Below are positions 48,094 through 58,661 of a stretch of DNA of 64,000 bases, piece after piece. The translations under genes were made by a program, and so were the position numbers. The notes beneath the pieces are model-generated. The model worked only from the letters and a program-made list of their open reading frames with translations, did no database searches and was not told the origin of the DNA. Within the stretch, counting starts at the first letter, position 1, and each line of letters starts with the position of its first letter. The stretch is from Adineta ricciae (taxonomy: Eukaryota; Rotifera; Eurotatoria; Adinetida; Adinetidae), in NCBI GenBank assembly GCA_905250025.1, contig CAJNOJ010000143.1:62001-126000 (forward strand), read 5' to 3'.

Positions 48094-49174
48094 TCATTGA
48101 CGAACTGAAAGTAAATGTACAAGTTCACGCCGAAATAGTTGACTTGATAATGTGCATAAGTAAAAACTCATACATGGACTGAGTAAACCAATGAATGAGA
48201 GAACATTTCCTGTTAAACCTTGCACAGCTAATGACAATGGATCTTTACGTAAATTACTATCAATCACATTATACATGCCACCGATAGCACCGGCAGCTGA
48301 TGTTGTACCAAAAAGAATAGATTGAACGAGTGTGATTTGAACTAACTGTCTATCGACATGTTTGATACGTTTTTGTCGTCGGTTGATCATATCGTGATCG
48401 AATGCTCGTTGTGCTGACTTTTGAATATTACGAATGGTAAGAAGACCGAAGATAAGCATCGCTAACGATGGAATTAAACTCCAAATAATCAACAGAAATA
48501 TTCCATTGAGCTTTTGAAACGAATTTGGCTGACCGAGACATATCATAGGATCTTGATGAATCGTGTAGAAAATCAGGATTGGAATTTGTGTTATACCAAT
48601 GAATACAGTCACACAAAAGATCAAACACGATGAAACGGGTAAAGTACTCCAACGACGAAGTGTAACCGATGATGAACTGCACAAATATCTAGAACGAAAT
48701 GAGAAAGCAAACAGGTCATATCCATTCTTTATTCTAAGGATTTACCGATCGAGAGAAGCTAAAGCAATAAACCAGCAAGGTAATATTCTGTTGGAAAACA
48801 AACATTTTGTATTTGTTTGAGTCTATTGAATAAGTCACATACCTGAACCAAGAGAAGAGAAAAGTTAATGTTTTACATAAGATTTCCGATGGGATAAATA
48901 AACTCCAATTGTATCCGAATTGTAAAAGACGCACAGGAAGAATACCAAAAATGATGAAGTAACCAGCAACAGCCGATGCTAGAAGATATCTAACACATGG
49001 ATTGAATCGAAGTGAACGTCGAGTAAATACACAAATATTCAATGTATGTCCAATGAGACCAACAATAAACATGCCTATACACCAATAGCGAGTGAACAAG
49101 ATTGATCTCATTTTAACAGTTGCCAGCAGATAAGTGATATTATCCATAGTCATATTCATCGAAGTAGAAGACAT
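48094..49174 (-). CDS. Rhodopsin-like GPCR with two introns, 322 aa
   Basis: Three exons, 49174-48843, 48787-48746 and 48688-48094, the middle one only 42 bp. The tiny exon encodes the end of helix 3 (WFIALASLDR), so a model that skips it loses the DRY-like LASLDRY motif. Seven helices follow in order, with the N-M-T and N-I-T glycosylation sites at the N terminus, a conserved extracellular CLG in loop 2 and a short basic tail. The helix 5 end (LAMLIFGLLTIRNIQ) resembles the fragment at 56288. Ligand unknown. Confidence 0.83.
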
Positions 49175-50480
49175 CTGAAATCAGTAAAAGAGACAGTACG
49201 ATGTGTGAAAACTCTACGAATAAGATAAAATTTGTGCGTGTTTTTTTTCCGGTATGCCAATAAGCTACTGAGTATATCAAAGACTTTTTTGTTACCATAA
49301 TGAATGCTACAAGGGCATAGTGTGAAATAACTGATCCTTCCTGTAGTTCTTTTAAAAAGACAGATGAATATTAATTGTATAATTCAACGGAAACTAAAAG
49401 AAGAAAAGGGCAACATTGAGGTCTGTTACTTGCAACATTGCCAATTAAATTTTTCTTTCCTCGTGTAAGAGAGTCTGCGGTTTTTATACAACTAAAGAAC
49501 ACTTGAACACGAAATAAATCGTATGACTTTTTGCAAAAACAACCGTTCGATCATCCGTTATCTCGAATATAACAAATGAAAAACAAATGCGTGACGAAGG
49601 AAAATTTAAGTATAACATATGTATAGAGAGAAAAGGAGAATCGATGCGAGCCCTAGAAAGAATAATGCACATAATATGTACATATAAAACGAAAAAAACA
49701 TCACGCGCGAATAGAATAAGGAGATAAACGACCTGACCCAAATATACAATACATACGAAAAGTGAGCTAAGAAGAAAAACATATTTCACAAAAAAAATGA
49801 TTGTTTCAATAGATGACTGATACTTTTAGTATGACTCATCATTCGTCTCTATAATTGTTGTAGTATTTCGCTTCGATAGAAGAAGAAATTATTGATACTT
49901 GACAATATGTTGAGGGAAAATATTTTACAGTCAATCACGAAGTACAGAGAAGGATTAGATTCTTTTCAATCAAGAATGTCATATCTTTGAAGTAACAATA
50001 AGCTTTTATCATCACCTGTCGACAAGCAATACATTATGTAGTGTAGAATTTTGAAATTAATCGTTTTCATCGAAAGATGTTGGTGGTTTGTGATTATCTG
50101 CGATGAACAATCGAACAATATTTGTTGTTGGTATAGTTCTAATCGACACGATTTACTTCCATCTTATGAAGATTTTACGAGTGTGAACTTTGACAAAACA
50201 TAACGTGCCATACGTATAGTGAATGAGTACAAACATCTGTTGATGGTTTATATCAACTTTTTGGCATTGACACATTAGTCGCTCGGTAAATAACTCTCTA
50301 TTTTACGACAATTAAGTTTTTTCCGATTAGTCAAAAAGAATTTTTCACCACGGCATATGATAACTATGTTTCCATATGAAAGTGCGCGCTTTGACAAACT
50401 TACATGTCTGAGCTATTATAAACATAATAAATATCCAAGTGATACTCCTATAGTAGAAATTCGTTGATGTGAGGGAATAC
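49175..50480. other. Intergenic, no gene seen
   Basis: About 1.3 kb of AT-rich sequence before the repeat-rich block. No exon or repeat recognised. Confidence 0.45.
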
Positions 50481-50621
50481 ATCCTATTCCGTAATGTTGC
50501 ACATTTGGGAATCAGTTCCGCACACGGAATCAGTTCCTACGATTCCGGAATTAATCCGAAGCAATTCCGGAATTCCGTAGGCGAAACTGGTTCCCAAATG
50601 TTCAACATTGCGGAATAGGAT
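50481..50621. mobile_element. 141-bp foldback/MITE element, copy 1
   Basis: The two ends form a near-perfect inverted repeat of about 40 bp (36 of 40 match) beginning ATCCTATTCCG and ending CGGAATAGGAT. The centre is full of short ATTCCGGAATT palindromes. A second, internally deleted copy lies at 56408-56485, so it is a repeat family. No open frame, so non-autonomous. No convincing target-site duplication. Confidence 0.78.
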
Positions 50622-50649
50622 GACTGCTCGTAACAACTGAAGTAACGAG

Positions 50650-51626
50650 TCAATTTCAGTCTGCAACACCAAATTCTTAACACTGACTCTGATTCATCAA
50701 TTCCAGTAACGAGTGTTACTGATTCTGATTCCCAAGGTCTTTCCATGTGTAATGATAATGATACTATTGCTCAATGTCCTATAGAATCTGGTATATATTA
50801 CTATGTTAAGTATCATCTATTAATATTACTTCGATTTTGTAGATACTTCTATTATGAATAATGATGAAAATGTTCAAAATTTATCTTCTACTACGTCTAC
50901 TCCTAAACATAAAAAGTTCGAGATGAAGCGGAAGCCGATTATCTAAAATCTATTGCTAAACGACAAAAGCTATATGATAATACTATTAAAGAACAAAAAT
51001 ATGAGTTATGAGATCTTGTTGGTCTCCAAGTTGATCGTACTAATACAAAATCCAAGATTTTACCTTGCAAAGTGATCGCCATGGAGTCATCATCAAATGA
51101 TTGTATGCTGTACAAGCTGTGTACAATGAAAGGTGTTCTAGCAATTCGATATGGTGTTCAAGATCTTTTAGATCTGAGAAGATGTGATTTTGCGGATTTA
51201 CGTAGTATTGATTCAACAAATCTAGCAATAATGGCATTTACGCAAGCATGTAAAGATTAGATATCAACGGGAACAATTGAAGTTGCAAAAACATGTAACT
51301 GTAGCGGTAAATGTGCCACAAAATCATGTCCGTGCAAAGCAAAAGGTGTTAAATGTTGCACGAAGTCCCAGGTCGAAGAATCCAATACTCAGATCTCGTC
51401 GAATCCGAAACATGAATTTCCTGGATTTTATAAGGGTCATTATAGAACATAGCTAAAAAAATGGCTCATAAAATTTGCAACAACCGACGGGATTTTTCTA
51501 GTTGGATTCCAATGCAATTTCGTTTCCAGGAATCCGATAGGATTTTGTCGGATGGTCGGATCCAGCGTCGGATTTGTTGACCTGGGGTGTCATCCCAAAA
51601 AGAAGTGTCCATGTGCAAACGTTTAG
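50650..51626 (+). pseudogene. Integrase C-terminal relic (KRBA2-like), split by MITE
   Basis: After a Ser/Asp-rich part broken by an intron-like gap (about 50794-50843), the frame reads AEADYLKSIAKRQKLYD, then DLVGLQVDRTNTKSKILPC, MLYKLCTMKGVLAI and a cysteine-rich tail CNCSGKCATKSCPCK. This is the post-catalytic part of DDE integrases of the KRBA2/Ginger-like type carried by transposons. Two in-frame stops (YEL-stop and CKD-stop) and one frame change show decay. The tail is interrupted by a 220-bp element; removing it joins CCTK to CHPKKKCPCANV and a stop, which confirms both calls. The catalytic core is absent here. Confidence 0.7.
51367..51586. mobile_element. 220-bp MITE with 2-bp target duplication
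   Basis: Ends CCCAGGTC and GACCTGGG are exact inverted repeats; the match extends to 14 of 17 bases (CCCAGGTCGAAGAATCC against CCCAGGTCAACAAATCC). GT flanks both sides (51365-51366 and 51587-51588). Excising the element plus one GT restores the codons T-K-C-H-P of the host integrase relic, so borders and duplication are certain. No coding capacity; the superfamily is not obvious from a GT duplication. Confidence 0.88.
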
Positions 51627-52197
51627 TTATTTTTCTAAGTCATTTGTATTATTTCTTACTAGATTATAAAGTCTTGATACTATAGTTGTTAAAGATCAAA
51701 CAGGTTTTCAAGGTAATAAAACATGAAGAAATAGATTTAAAGATAAACTTGTTTCTGCTAGGGGAATTTAAAATTCCCCTATACGGGAAATCAAAATTTT
51801 AATTTCCCCTGTAACATATATAGAGATAGTAGATAAGCTCAAATTGGACCGGATAATTCAGCACACAAGTTCAGTTTTCCAGGCAATACAAACTGAAAAA
51901 AATAATTTTCTCTCTTCTGATTTTCGTATCTTTCGATGTTAAATGTTATCTATTAGTTGACTTCAAGTCAGAAATAGATAAGCAAATAGTTGAGAAAAAA
52001 AATACATTTACTTTTTCTGATAACGAAGCAAGTCATTCTATTTGTCTTCTATTTATGCAGTTTTCATTATCTACACAAATGCATTCTTATCTATTTGGAA
52101 GATCAAGAACATTAAACATTCGTCATAAATAAAAGGTACAAACTCATCACCTTCCCTTAGATTTCAAATTCTCTCGTACCAGACCGAAGCTTTTCAC
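51627..52197. other. Intergenic with paired palindromes
   Basis: Between the integrase relic and the GM2A-like gene. Contains two adjacent near-perfect palindromes at 51760-51780 and 51785-51808; otherwise AT-rich and noncoding. Confidence 0.45.
51760..51808. repeat. Two adjacent inverted repeats
   Basis: 51760-51780 reads AGGGGAATTT then AAAATTCCCCT, a 21-base palindrome apart from its centre. 51785-51808 is GGGAAATC..TTTCCC, 24 bases with one mismatched pair. Both share a GGGGAAATT-like arm, so they may be the remnant of a foldback element. Confidence 0.55.
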
Positions 52198-52909
52198 ATG
52201 CATTTACTTTTCATGACTGTTCTTTTAGCGCTTAATGGTGCTAACGCATTTGTTAACAAGCAAAAAGTAAACACAACGGAACTGGTGAATTCCTTAATAT
52301 GATGTGTTGTTGTCTTATTTTCGTAGGAACTCCGAGTTACAGCTTTTTCATGGCAAAACTGCGGACCAAGTAGCGATCCAATTCAAATTAAATCACTTTC
52401 AGTCAGTCCAGATCCAATTTTAGTACCTGGTACAAATACTTTATTGAGAAATATTGAAGTTTTTATATTTCTATTCTACAGGCAATCTGACTCTTAGTCT
52501 CACTGTTAATGTTGCATCGACAATTACAAACGATACTCATGTACGTAGAACTGAAATCTGAAAACAAAGTCTCCAGTTCATCCGTTCATTTCAGGCTGCA
52601 GTGGCCATGGAACGAAAAGTGGGCGGCGTCTTTGTTAAAGTTCCATGTGTTGATAACTTTGGCTCCTGCACTTATGAAGATCTCTGCAAAGATTGGGCCT
52701 CAGCTTGTCCGAAATACTTTGAAAAGTATGGTGTTCCCTGCAGCTGCCCAATTCCTCCTAAGACTTATACCATATCCGATGCTGTTATCGGCATCAACGG
52801 ACATTTACCATCTGTAGGCGGCGGTGAATATCGAATAACTGCCAATCTTCTTTCGAGTAAAGCTCATCTTGGCTGTATTAAACTTCAAGTTACTCTTAAA
52901 AAGGATTAA
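52198..52909 (+). CDS. GM2A: GM2 ganglioside activator-like protein (ML domain)
   Basis: Four exons, 52198-52266, 52327-52429, 52482-52540 and 52595-52909, give 181 residues, close to the size of human GM2A. Signal peptide MHLLFMTVLLALNGANA. Family motifs: FSWQNCG, SLSVSPDPILVPGNLTLS, KVPCVDNFGSCTYEDLC, YGVPCSCPIPPKTY and the last strand GCIKLQVTLKK. The eight cysteines of the family appear in the right places. In lysosomes such proteins lift glycolipids from membranes for hexosaminidase; invertebrate homologues may carry other lipids. It is the only intact gene in the repeat-rich block. Confidence 0.9.
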
Positions 52910-53424
52910 TACAAAGTGTAATTCTGTTCGAGAAAGTTTTTTTCATGTGTTTTTTTTTTTCGTTCTTATAAACAATAAAAAATGAATGATCCATTTTCAT
53001 AGATAAATCTTATCTGACGGATTGACTTTGTGTCCTCCTCGTAGATCTACATACTTCAAAGTTAGTTACATATTTCTCAGTATAAAATAATATTTTTGCT
53101 ATGCGCCTGCTATCTCCCATTTCTTCACTTCAATTTAACAGATATCAATATGCTTGTCTTCGAAGATACACATATCAAAGATTCCTATAATAAATTACTT
53201 TTCGCTCTCTCTTCGTTCTGTATTATGTACAATCAGACACGTAGTCATGCTCATCCGACACCCACATATGTGCCAACCTTCATGCAAATACCATTGTCGA
53301 ATCTGTATATTAGAAGCATTGTATTCTTCGTTTCATTTTCAAGCTCATCGCAAAGAAGAATAACAATATCAGACATTATTGATTCGCACAATGGTAAGTG
53401 TCTTTTGCTTATGCAATGACTTTT
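52910..53424. other. Intergenic, no gene seen
   Basis: About 500 bases between the GM2A-like gene and the hAT-type element. AT-rich; overlapping short frames with no domain. Confidence 0.45.
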
Positions 53425-53432
53425 GATTGTAT

Positions 53433-54246
53433 CAGACATGGGCAAGTCAAGTTAATTTTCGACTTGACTCAAGTCAAGTCAAGTCACAAGTCACTTGACT
53501 TGACCTGATCCGGAATATTTTTCAAGTGAGAGTGACTTGACTTGACTTGATTCGATTCAAGTCCAAAAATGACTTGACTTGACTTGGTTTTTAGTGCATG
53601 ATCAAGTCACAAATTAAGTTCAAAACTCTTCATGTACGTATATGCAAGTGTTTTATGTATTTCGGTTTTAATCTCGAGCATAATGTGTTAAAAATTTCAA
53701 ATTAAGAGTGACAGATACATTTAGAAAAAGGAATTCATATCAAAGATTCGCAAGTCAAACAATAGCGGAGCTAGGATTTGAGCTATAGGTGGGACTCTGT
53801 CTCACAACTGTTTCACTCGATCCTGGGAAATAATGATTTTAACCTACCAGAAGTGTCAGTTAGATATCAAAGCGTGGTGTCGCTACAGAGAACTTCTCTA
53901 AAAAGGCAAAAAGAAGATCAAAAAACCTTGTACTCCGCTCCTACGTTGGTGCCGATCCATAGAAAACCGGATTTGTCAAATTATTTATGTAAGCGTGCGT
54001 TCAACTAGCCTTCTGAGCTCCGCCATTGAATTCAAGTCCATTTTTTACTAGAATTGAGTCAAATCCAATGACTTGTGACTTGACTTGAATTATAACTTGG
54101 ACTTGAAGATTTTTAGATATGCTCTGACTTGACTTGACTTGCAGTTTTCAGATAACGACTATGACTCGACTTGACTTGACTTGAAGTCTTGAGATAATGT
54201 TTTTGACTTGACTTGGGTCAGAAAGCCGATGACTTGCCCATGTCTG
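53433..54246. mobile_element. Non-autonomous hAT-type element with CAAGT-rich arms
   Basis: Terminal inverted repeats CAGACATGGGCAAGTCA and TGACTTGCCCATGTCTG are exact over 17 bases. The 8-base sequence GATTGTAT lies directly on both sides (53425-53432 and 54247-54254), the 8-bp target duplication of the hAT superfamily. The arms are made of imperfect ACTTG/CAAGT repeats, mostly CAAGTCAAGTCAAGTC-like on one side and the reverse on the other, so the whole can fold back. There is no transposase. A second element is nested at about 53760-54028. Confidence 0.9.
53760..54028. mobile_element. 269-bp element nested inside the hAT MITE
   Basis: Sequence with no CAAGT repeats interrupts the two repetitive arms. 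Its ends are inverted copies of CAATRGCGGAGCT (CAATAGCGGAGCT and, reversed, CAATGGCGGAGCT). It holds a 76-codon plus-strand frame without a recognisable domain. No clear target duplication, so the borders are approximate to a few bases. Confidence 0.6.
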
Positions 54247-54762
54247 GATTGTATTTCGAAATAATTCAACAAACTATCGTTTAGTTTTACTTGACATTTG
54301 ATTTATTCTTCAGCACGACTCGATATCTTCTTGAGAACATAGAAACGCTCAACACTAGCATTCTAGTCACTCTTACATAACTACTATCGATGCTGAAAGA
54401 TAATAAAAAATCGTCTGTGATTTTCTTCTAATACTAGCTATTAACATGGATGTCACATTTTTCTTCATTAGCTATGCATACATCGATCGTCTATCATTGA
54501 AGAGTATTATTTTTGAATTTTTGCTGATTATGCATTAGTTAAAATTTTGAATGATTTGATCATGACGTATTTAACTACAAGTAATGCGGCCTAGTAGCCG
54601 CTAGACCCTCTACTGAAAGGATAATATTAGAGTTAGAGCGCTACTATTCGTCCAAAGAGAGAAAAAAGTTATTTCAGTTGAACGATCTGATCATTTGATA
54701 ATTTGTCAGAATGTTTTACTTAGACCAGTTTCGCTTCCTGAAATCTTCTGAAATTATAACGC

Positions 54763-55460
54763 CTAGTCGTTGGTCGGCTTCTCTCCGGTCGACCACTCAC
54801 GGCTAGCCGTTGGTGCCTAATAAGTGTTTAAAGATGTTTTCATATTAAAAAGCACTTCGTTCTTGTTGAGTCCGTCTCTATCAAAGTTGCCGAAATTCTT
54901 CACAACTTCGTGACCTACAGTATATCTTTTATGGCCATTTTTAGTTGAATAAGTTGGTGATCTACATAGTTTCTTCTCAAAGCTCAAAAAGACGTCGTAT
55001 ATATATATATGCCTTAGAAAAATGATGGACACTATGCGATAGTCTTTTAAATCTCACTTTTCAACTAATTTTCAAAAGAAGCATCTAGTCGTTCGTCGGC
55101 CTCCCTTCGGTCGGCTACTCACGGCTAGCTGTTCCCATGTGTACTCATTTTACTATCTTAACTTCACTCGGAGGAAGATGCCTTCCGAAAATGAGCTCAT
55201 TTCGGAAAATGAATTCATAATCAGAAACTTAGAAGCTTTACATAGGTATATGATTGTTCGGAAAACGTTTCAATCTTCTCTCCACCACGAGGAACCTTAA
55301 ATACGTGCCAGCTATGTTCGTGCAGAGCAACGATTAATTTCTGACCAAGAAATCTTAAAGCTCTATAAAAATTACAAAATGTGTCCTTGAAAATATTATT
55401 CTGCAAATCGACGACTAGTCGCTCGTTGGCCACTCGCGGCTAGCCGTTACGTGTACATTT
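54763..55460. repeat. Three GC-rich hairpin repeats at about 325-bp spacing
   Basis: Segments starting near 54763, 55085 and 55415 share CTAGTCG, a variable GTCGGC..CGGTCG stem and then CTCRCGGCTAGCYG. Spacing is 322 and 330 bases. CGGCTAGCCG is itself a palindrome. Sequence between copies is much less similar. They stand out against the AT-rich surroundings. Possibly degenerate long tandem units or a dispersed hairpin element; function unknown. Confidence 0.6.
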
Positions 55461-55852
55461 TCAGTCTTCCATTTAGTCTAGAGCCACTTTTGAAACTAAT
55501 CCGTTCATTCTTCTCTATTCCTTCTTTAAAAGTCACCCTCTTTGTGCTACTGTGACTCTCGAAGACAACATTTGACCAGCGAAACATTATTTTGAATGAC
55601 TAGCATCAGATGATATTCGTATAGTATAGCTATTTATAAAAGTGTGTGATCTCATTAATATGCTGATGACTATGGAGATCCAGCGATCGGATGTCAGTCA
55701 GCTATTACATTTTGTTCTACATATTGCCGCTTAAAGCACTATTGTCTAAAAAAATTGATCCTTTGTCGCAAAAAAGGCCAGAAAGTGTTCATGAAAAAAC
55801 TAACACCGGATTCGGATTCCTCGACCCCGATTACCCTCCAGTCAACCCTTAC

Positions 55853-56286
55853 TCGTGTGATCTACTTTAGCATTAAAAGTATAACAGACACCGTATACAG
55901 GAGATACGAATTGAATGAAATCATTTACAGAACAATTCATACCATTAAAGATACATTTGATCAACATTGATTCGAGTGGATAGTAGAAATCAGTGACAGA
56001 CTCATTTCGATTCAGTTTATAGATTAGAAAATCACGAATATAACGTGCTTGTTGGAAGGAAAATTCCGTGGTATCATTTGTATGTGTTAAATTCAATGAG
56101 TTAGTATAATTTAAAAATGATCCAATGAATGAATCGTACACAAATGGAGAATTATTGCAGATAGTCACTGCCGGAAAGTTTTGTGGCCATTCGTCATAGA
56201 AACTCACCGATGTTTGTGTAGGATAATTGAAATAGGCGATAATCGATTGAACAACAAAGTATAACATAATACCGGTGAAGATCAGA
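55853..56286 (-). pseudogene. ASC/DEG-ENaC channel N-terminal fragment
   Basis: The minus-strand frame next to the N at 56287 encodes the first membrane helix (LIFTGIMLYFVVQSIIAYF), then YPTQTSVSF, FPAVTICNNSPF and, near its end, YGVCYTFNA, the typical N-terminal and finger-domain order of amiloride-sensitive sodium channels. It is cut at the 5' side by the N and ends at a possible donor at 55853. I find no exon for the second helix or pore in the sequence down to 55440. Either a truncated gene or a gene broken by misassembly. Confidence 0.65.
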
Positions 56287-56287
56287 N

Positions 56288-56407
56288 TTAACAACTATGC
56301 GAATCGTTTTCTAGTGGGAAAATTTTTACCTATTTGTATAACGTGTATTTTCGGAGTTTTGGCACTTTATAATATAAAAAATATCGCACGTCGTGCACTA
56401 GAGAAAC
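56288..56407 (+). pseudogene. GPCR helix-5 fragment
   Basis: Directly after the N the plus strand encodes a hydrophobic helix and basic end (FLPICITCIFGVLALYNIK then NIARRALEK), the helix 5/third-loop region of rotifer GPCRs, similar to IFGLLTIRNIQ in the gene at 48094-49174. It is cut on the left by the N and on the right by a foldback element, so it is a fragment. Confidence 0.6.
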
Positions 56408-56485
56408 ATCCGCAATGTTGCACATTTGGGAATCGATTCCGTAGGCGGAACTGGTTCCCAAATGTTCAACATTGCGGAATAGGAT
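56408..56485. mobile_element. Foldback/MITE element, shortened copy 2
   Basis: Starts CCGCAATGTTGCACATTTGG and ends CGGAATAGGAT, the arms of the element at 50481-50621. The middle is reduced to GTAGGC, leaving about 78 bp, and the first bases of the left arm are missing. The right flank GATGACYGCTCG is also shared by both copies, so the true element may extend to about 56494. It interrupts a GPCR remnant. Confidence 0.75.
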
Positions 56486-56589
56486 GACCGCTCGTTTTGA
56501 AGTGAATGAGTGATATTTAAAATATTCTTTTTCTATATTTAATCAAGATTTTTTGAAAATTAATAAAATGAAACATGAAGAACTTCTGA

Positions 56590-57942
56590 TTATGGAATAA
56601 CTTTCATTTGTTTTAATCGATCGAAACATTGAATATAAGCATCGGCAGTGTCAACTGTCGTCGTCCATCCATACTTTCTCGCTTTGCTCAAATCGCCTTC
56701 AGTATTGTATGGAACATTAAGAAGAAAATCTGGAAAATAGACGATAGAACTTTACTAGCAAGTATTTTGGTTTTTAAACTTACTAGAGAACATCCATGTC
56801 GCATAATCAAACGATCCTTGATCAAGATTATGGCGTTGAACAACTCCATCCCAGATTGCTCTATTTTGTTTCATGTATTCAAACAAAACCAGTTGCGGCG
56901 CCATCTTATTCTCGGAAAACTTTTGTTCGTGATGCGCAAAGCCAAAATATCTAGAAGATAGTCTTCGATAAAGAATCATTGATGCATGACTTTTGCTCTA
57001 TACTTTTCGAATTTTGGCCACAGTATTCGAAATTGAACCTTATCACCATCGTGTATATTGAATATTTCATTTGCCGTATGATCATTAGTTGCTGCCCATA
57101 ATTGAAATCGTGCATTATTCAATGAACTCGAATGATCGAGAACAATATTCCAAGCAAGTTCATGTCCGGGAAAAATCAATGGTTCACCTTTTTCTTTTTG
57201 CACACTTGCATAGATTGCCAAACTCACAGCAAAATTCATAAAATTTCCTATGAAATATATAGTAGAACAAAGAATTCTTTGCAAAAAGTATATCCTTACC
57301 TTTCGACACTCCAATAATTAAATTCGGACGTGTAATAGTATAATTCCATTTGTTTTTCTGTGCATACTCTTTAATAAGATCTTCTTGAGTATAGTAAAAA
57401 TTCACCCCTTCATGACGAGGTGCGTCCTCAACAAACGGCTGTGCAGCCATATGTTGTGGTCCTTTATGTACGCCATAGTACTACGTTTAGGAAGAATACC
57501 AGTGAATTCAATCAAACTAGTCATTCATGTTTTTCCTTACTTTATATCCCGTTTGTAATGACACACATTTCACATTTTCACCAGCTATTTTTGCGGTTGC
57601 ATCAAGTGCTTTCTGTAAGAGTGCCTTATTAACACGATCCTGTTCGGTTTCATCCATTTTCGAAATATATGCATAATGAAACATATGCGTAATTGTACGT
57701 CCGTCGGCTTTAATCAACTCATCGACAATATCGTCAACACTAGCTTCCATAACATCAATTGAAATGAAATGAATACGATCATCTGTAAGATTGATTTGCA
57801 TTGGTCGTCGAGATATGCATATAATTTTACTGAATTCACTATAGGATTGTTCGATAAGCGTATCGATCATTCCTATACCAGATATCCCGTTGGCGCCCCA
57901 TACACAAGCGACATTGGTTGTCGATGATGCACTTACACTCAT
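56590..57942 (-). CDS. PRISE-type short-chain reductase
   Basis: Five exons, 57942-57541, 57480-57300, 57247-57004, 56950-56784 and 56729-56590, give 377 residues. A Rossmann nucleotide-binding motif GANGISG follows strand one, ISRRP and DVME fit NADP binding, and LQTGYKYYGVHKGP plus NFYYTQEDLI match the LQTG-x-K and catalytic Y-T-x-E segments of progesterone 5-beta-reductase/iridoid-synthase-like (PRISE) enzymes. Later segments FPGHELAWNIVLDHSSS and NIHDGDKVQFRILWP also fit. This family reduces enones and is known from plants, bacteria and fungi, not usually from animals. Horizontal acquisition with later gain of four short introns is likely. The substrate cannot be predicted. Confidence 0.85.
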
Positions 57943-58661
57943 TTGTTATCGGTGCGTTGTTCTTATGTCTTGTTTCGTCTTGTCGAAATAGAACGAAAAG
58001 AGCGAAAGATAAGATAAAAATAACTATACGAAATAAAACAGAAATGCCGCCTGTTAGAGTTATTTTTGAATAAAGAAAACGGAAAATGCCCGGGAGATTA
58101 ATACTTGCCAACGATCAAATCCTTTCACGATAAACACTACCATATACGTGTGATGGGACAACTAAAGAAAAGCAGTGATAGCACCGAACGTCTATCTACA
58201 AAAATCTGCTATGTGTGATAAGCTCATGTTAATGTGAATTGATATGATCAAAAGAATAAAGGCAGATAAGCACGAATTGATCACACATTCTACATACTGA
58301 AATTGTCAGTCAATAATGCAAGCGTTAAAGATATGTAGCAAACAAGAGAAATTAAGAACAAAAGACACCGTGATCACCGATATAAAGGCATCTATTGGGT
58401 ACAGTAGACTATTTTACTTTTTTGTCTTGCCTTGTTAAATTTCAAAACTAAGTTCGATTATTCCACCATTCAACTTTTCCAATACTTATTTAAATCCACG
58501 TTTTATTCTACTTTCAGTGCCCTTCTCGTTCATGATACGGATAAGCAACACACACATGTCAAGCCTAGCTGATGTAGGAAAAAAGTCCTTTTAACTAATT
58601 TATTATGCATAAAAAGATAAATTTTACATAGAGATTATGCCAGCATCAATCATAACATACA
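57943..58661. other. Intergenic, no gene seen
   Basis: About 720 bases between a gene start and the end of the next minus-strand gene. AT-rich, nothing recognised. Confidence 0.5.

Noticed and set aside
53096-53445. Overlapping frames on both strands between the GM2A-like gene and the hAT element
   Set aside because: No domain, no splice continuity with neighbours.
54817-55433. Two minus-strand frames between the hairpin repeats as one repeated protein
   Set aside because: Their similarity by eye is weak and the frames are interrupted; better described as repeats.
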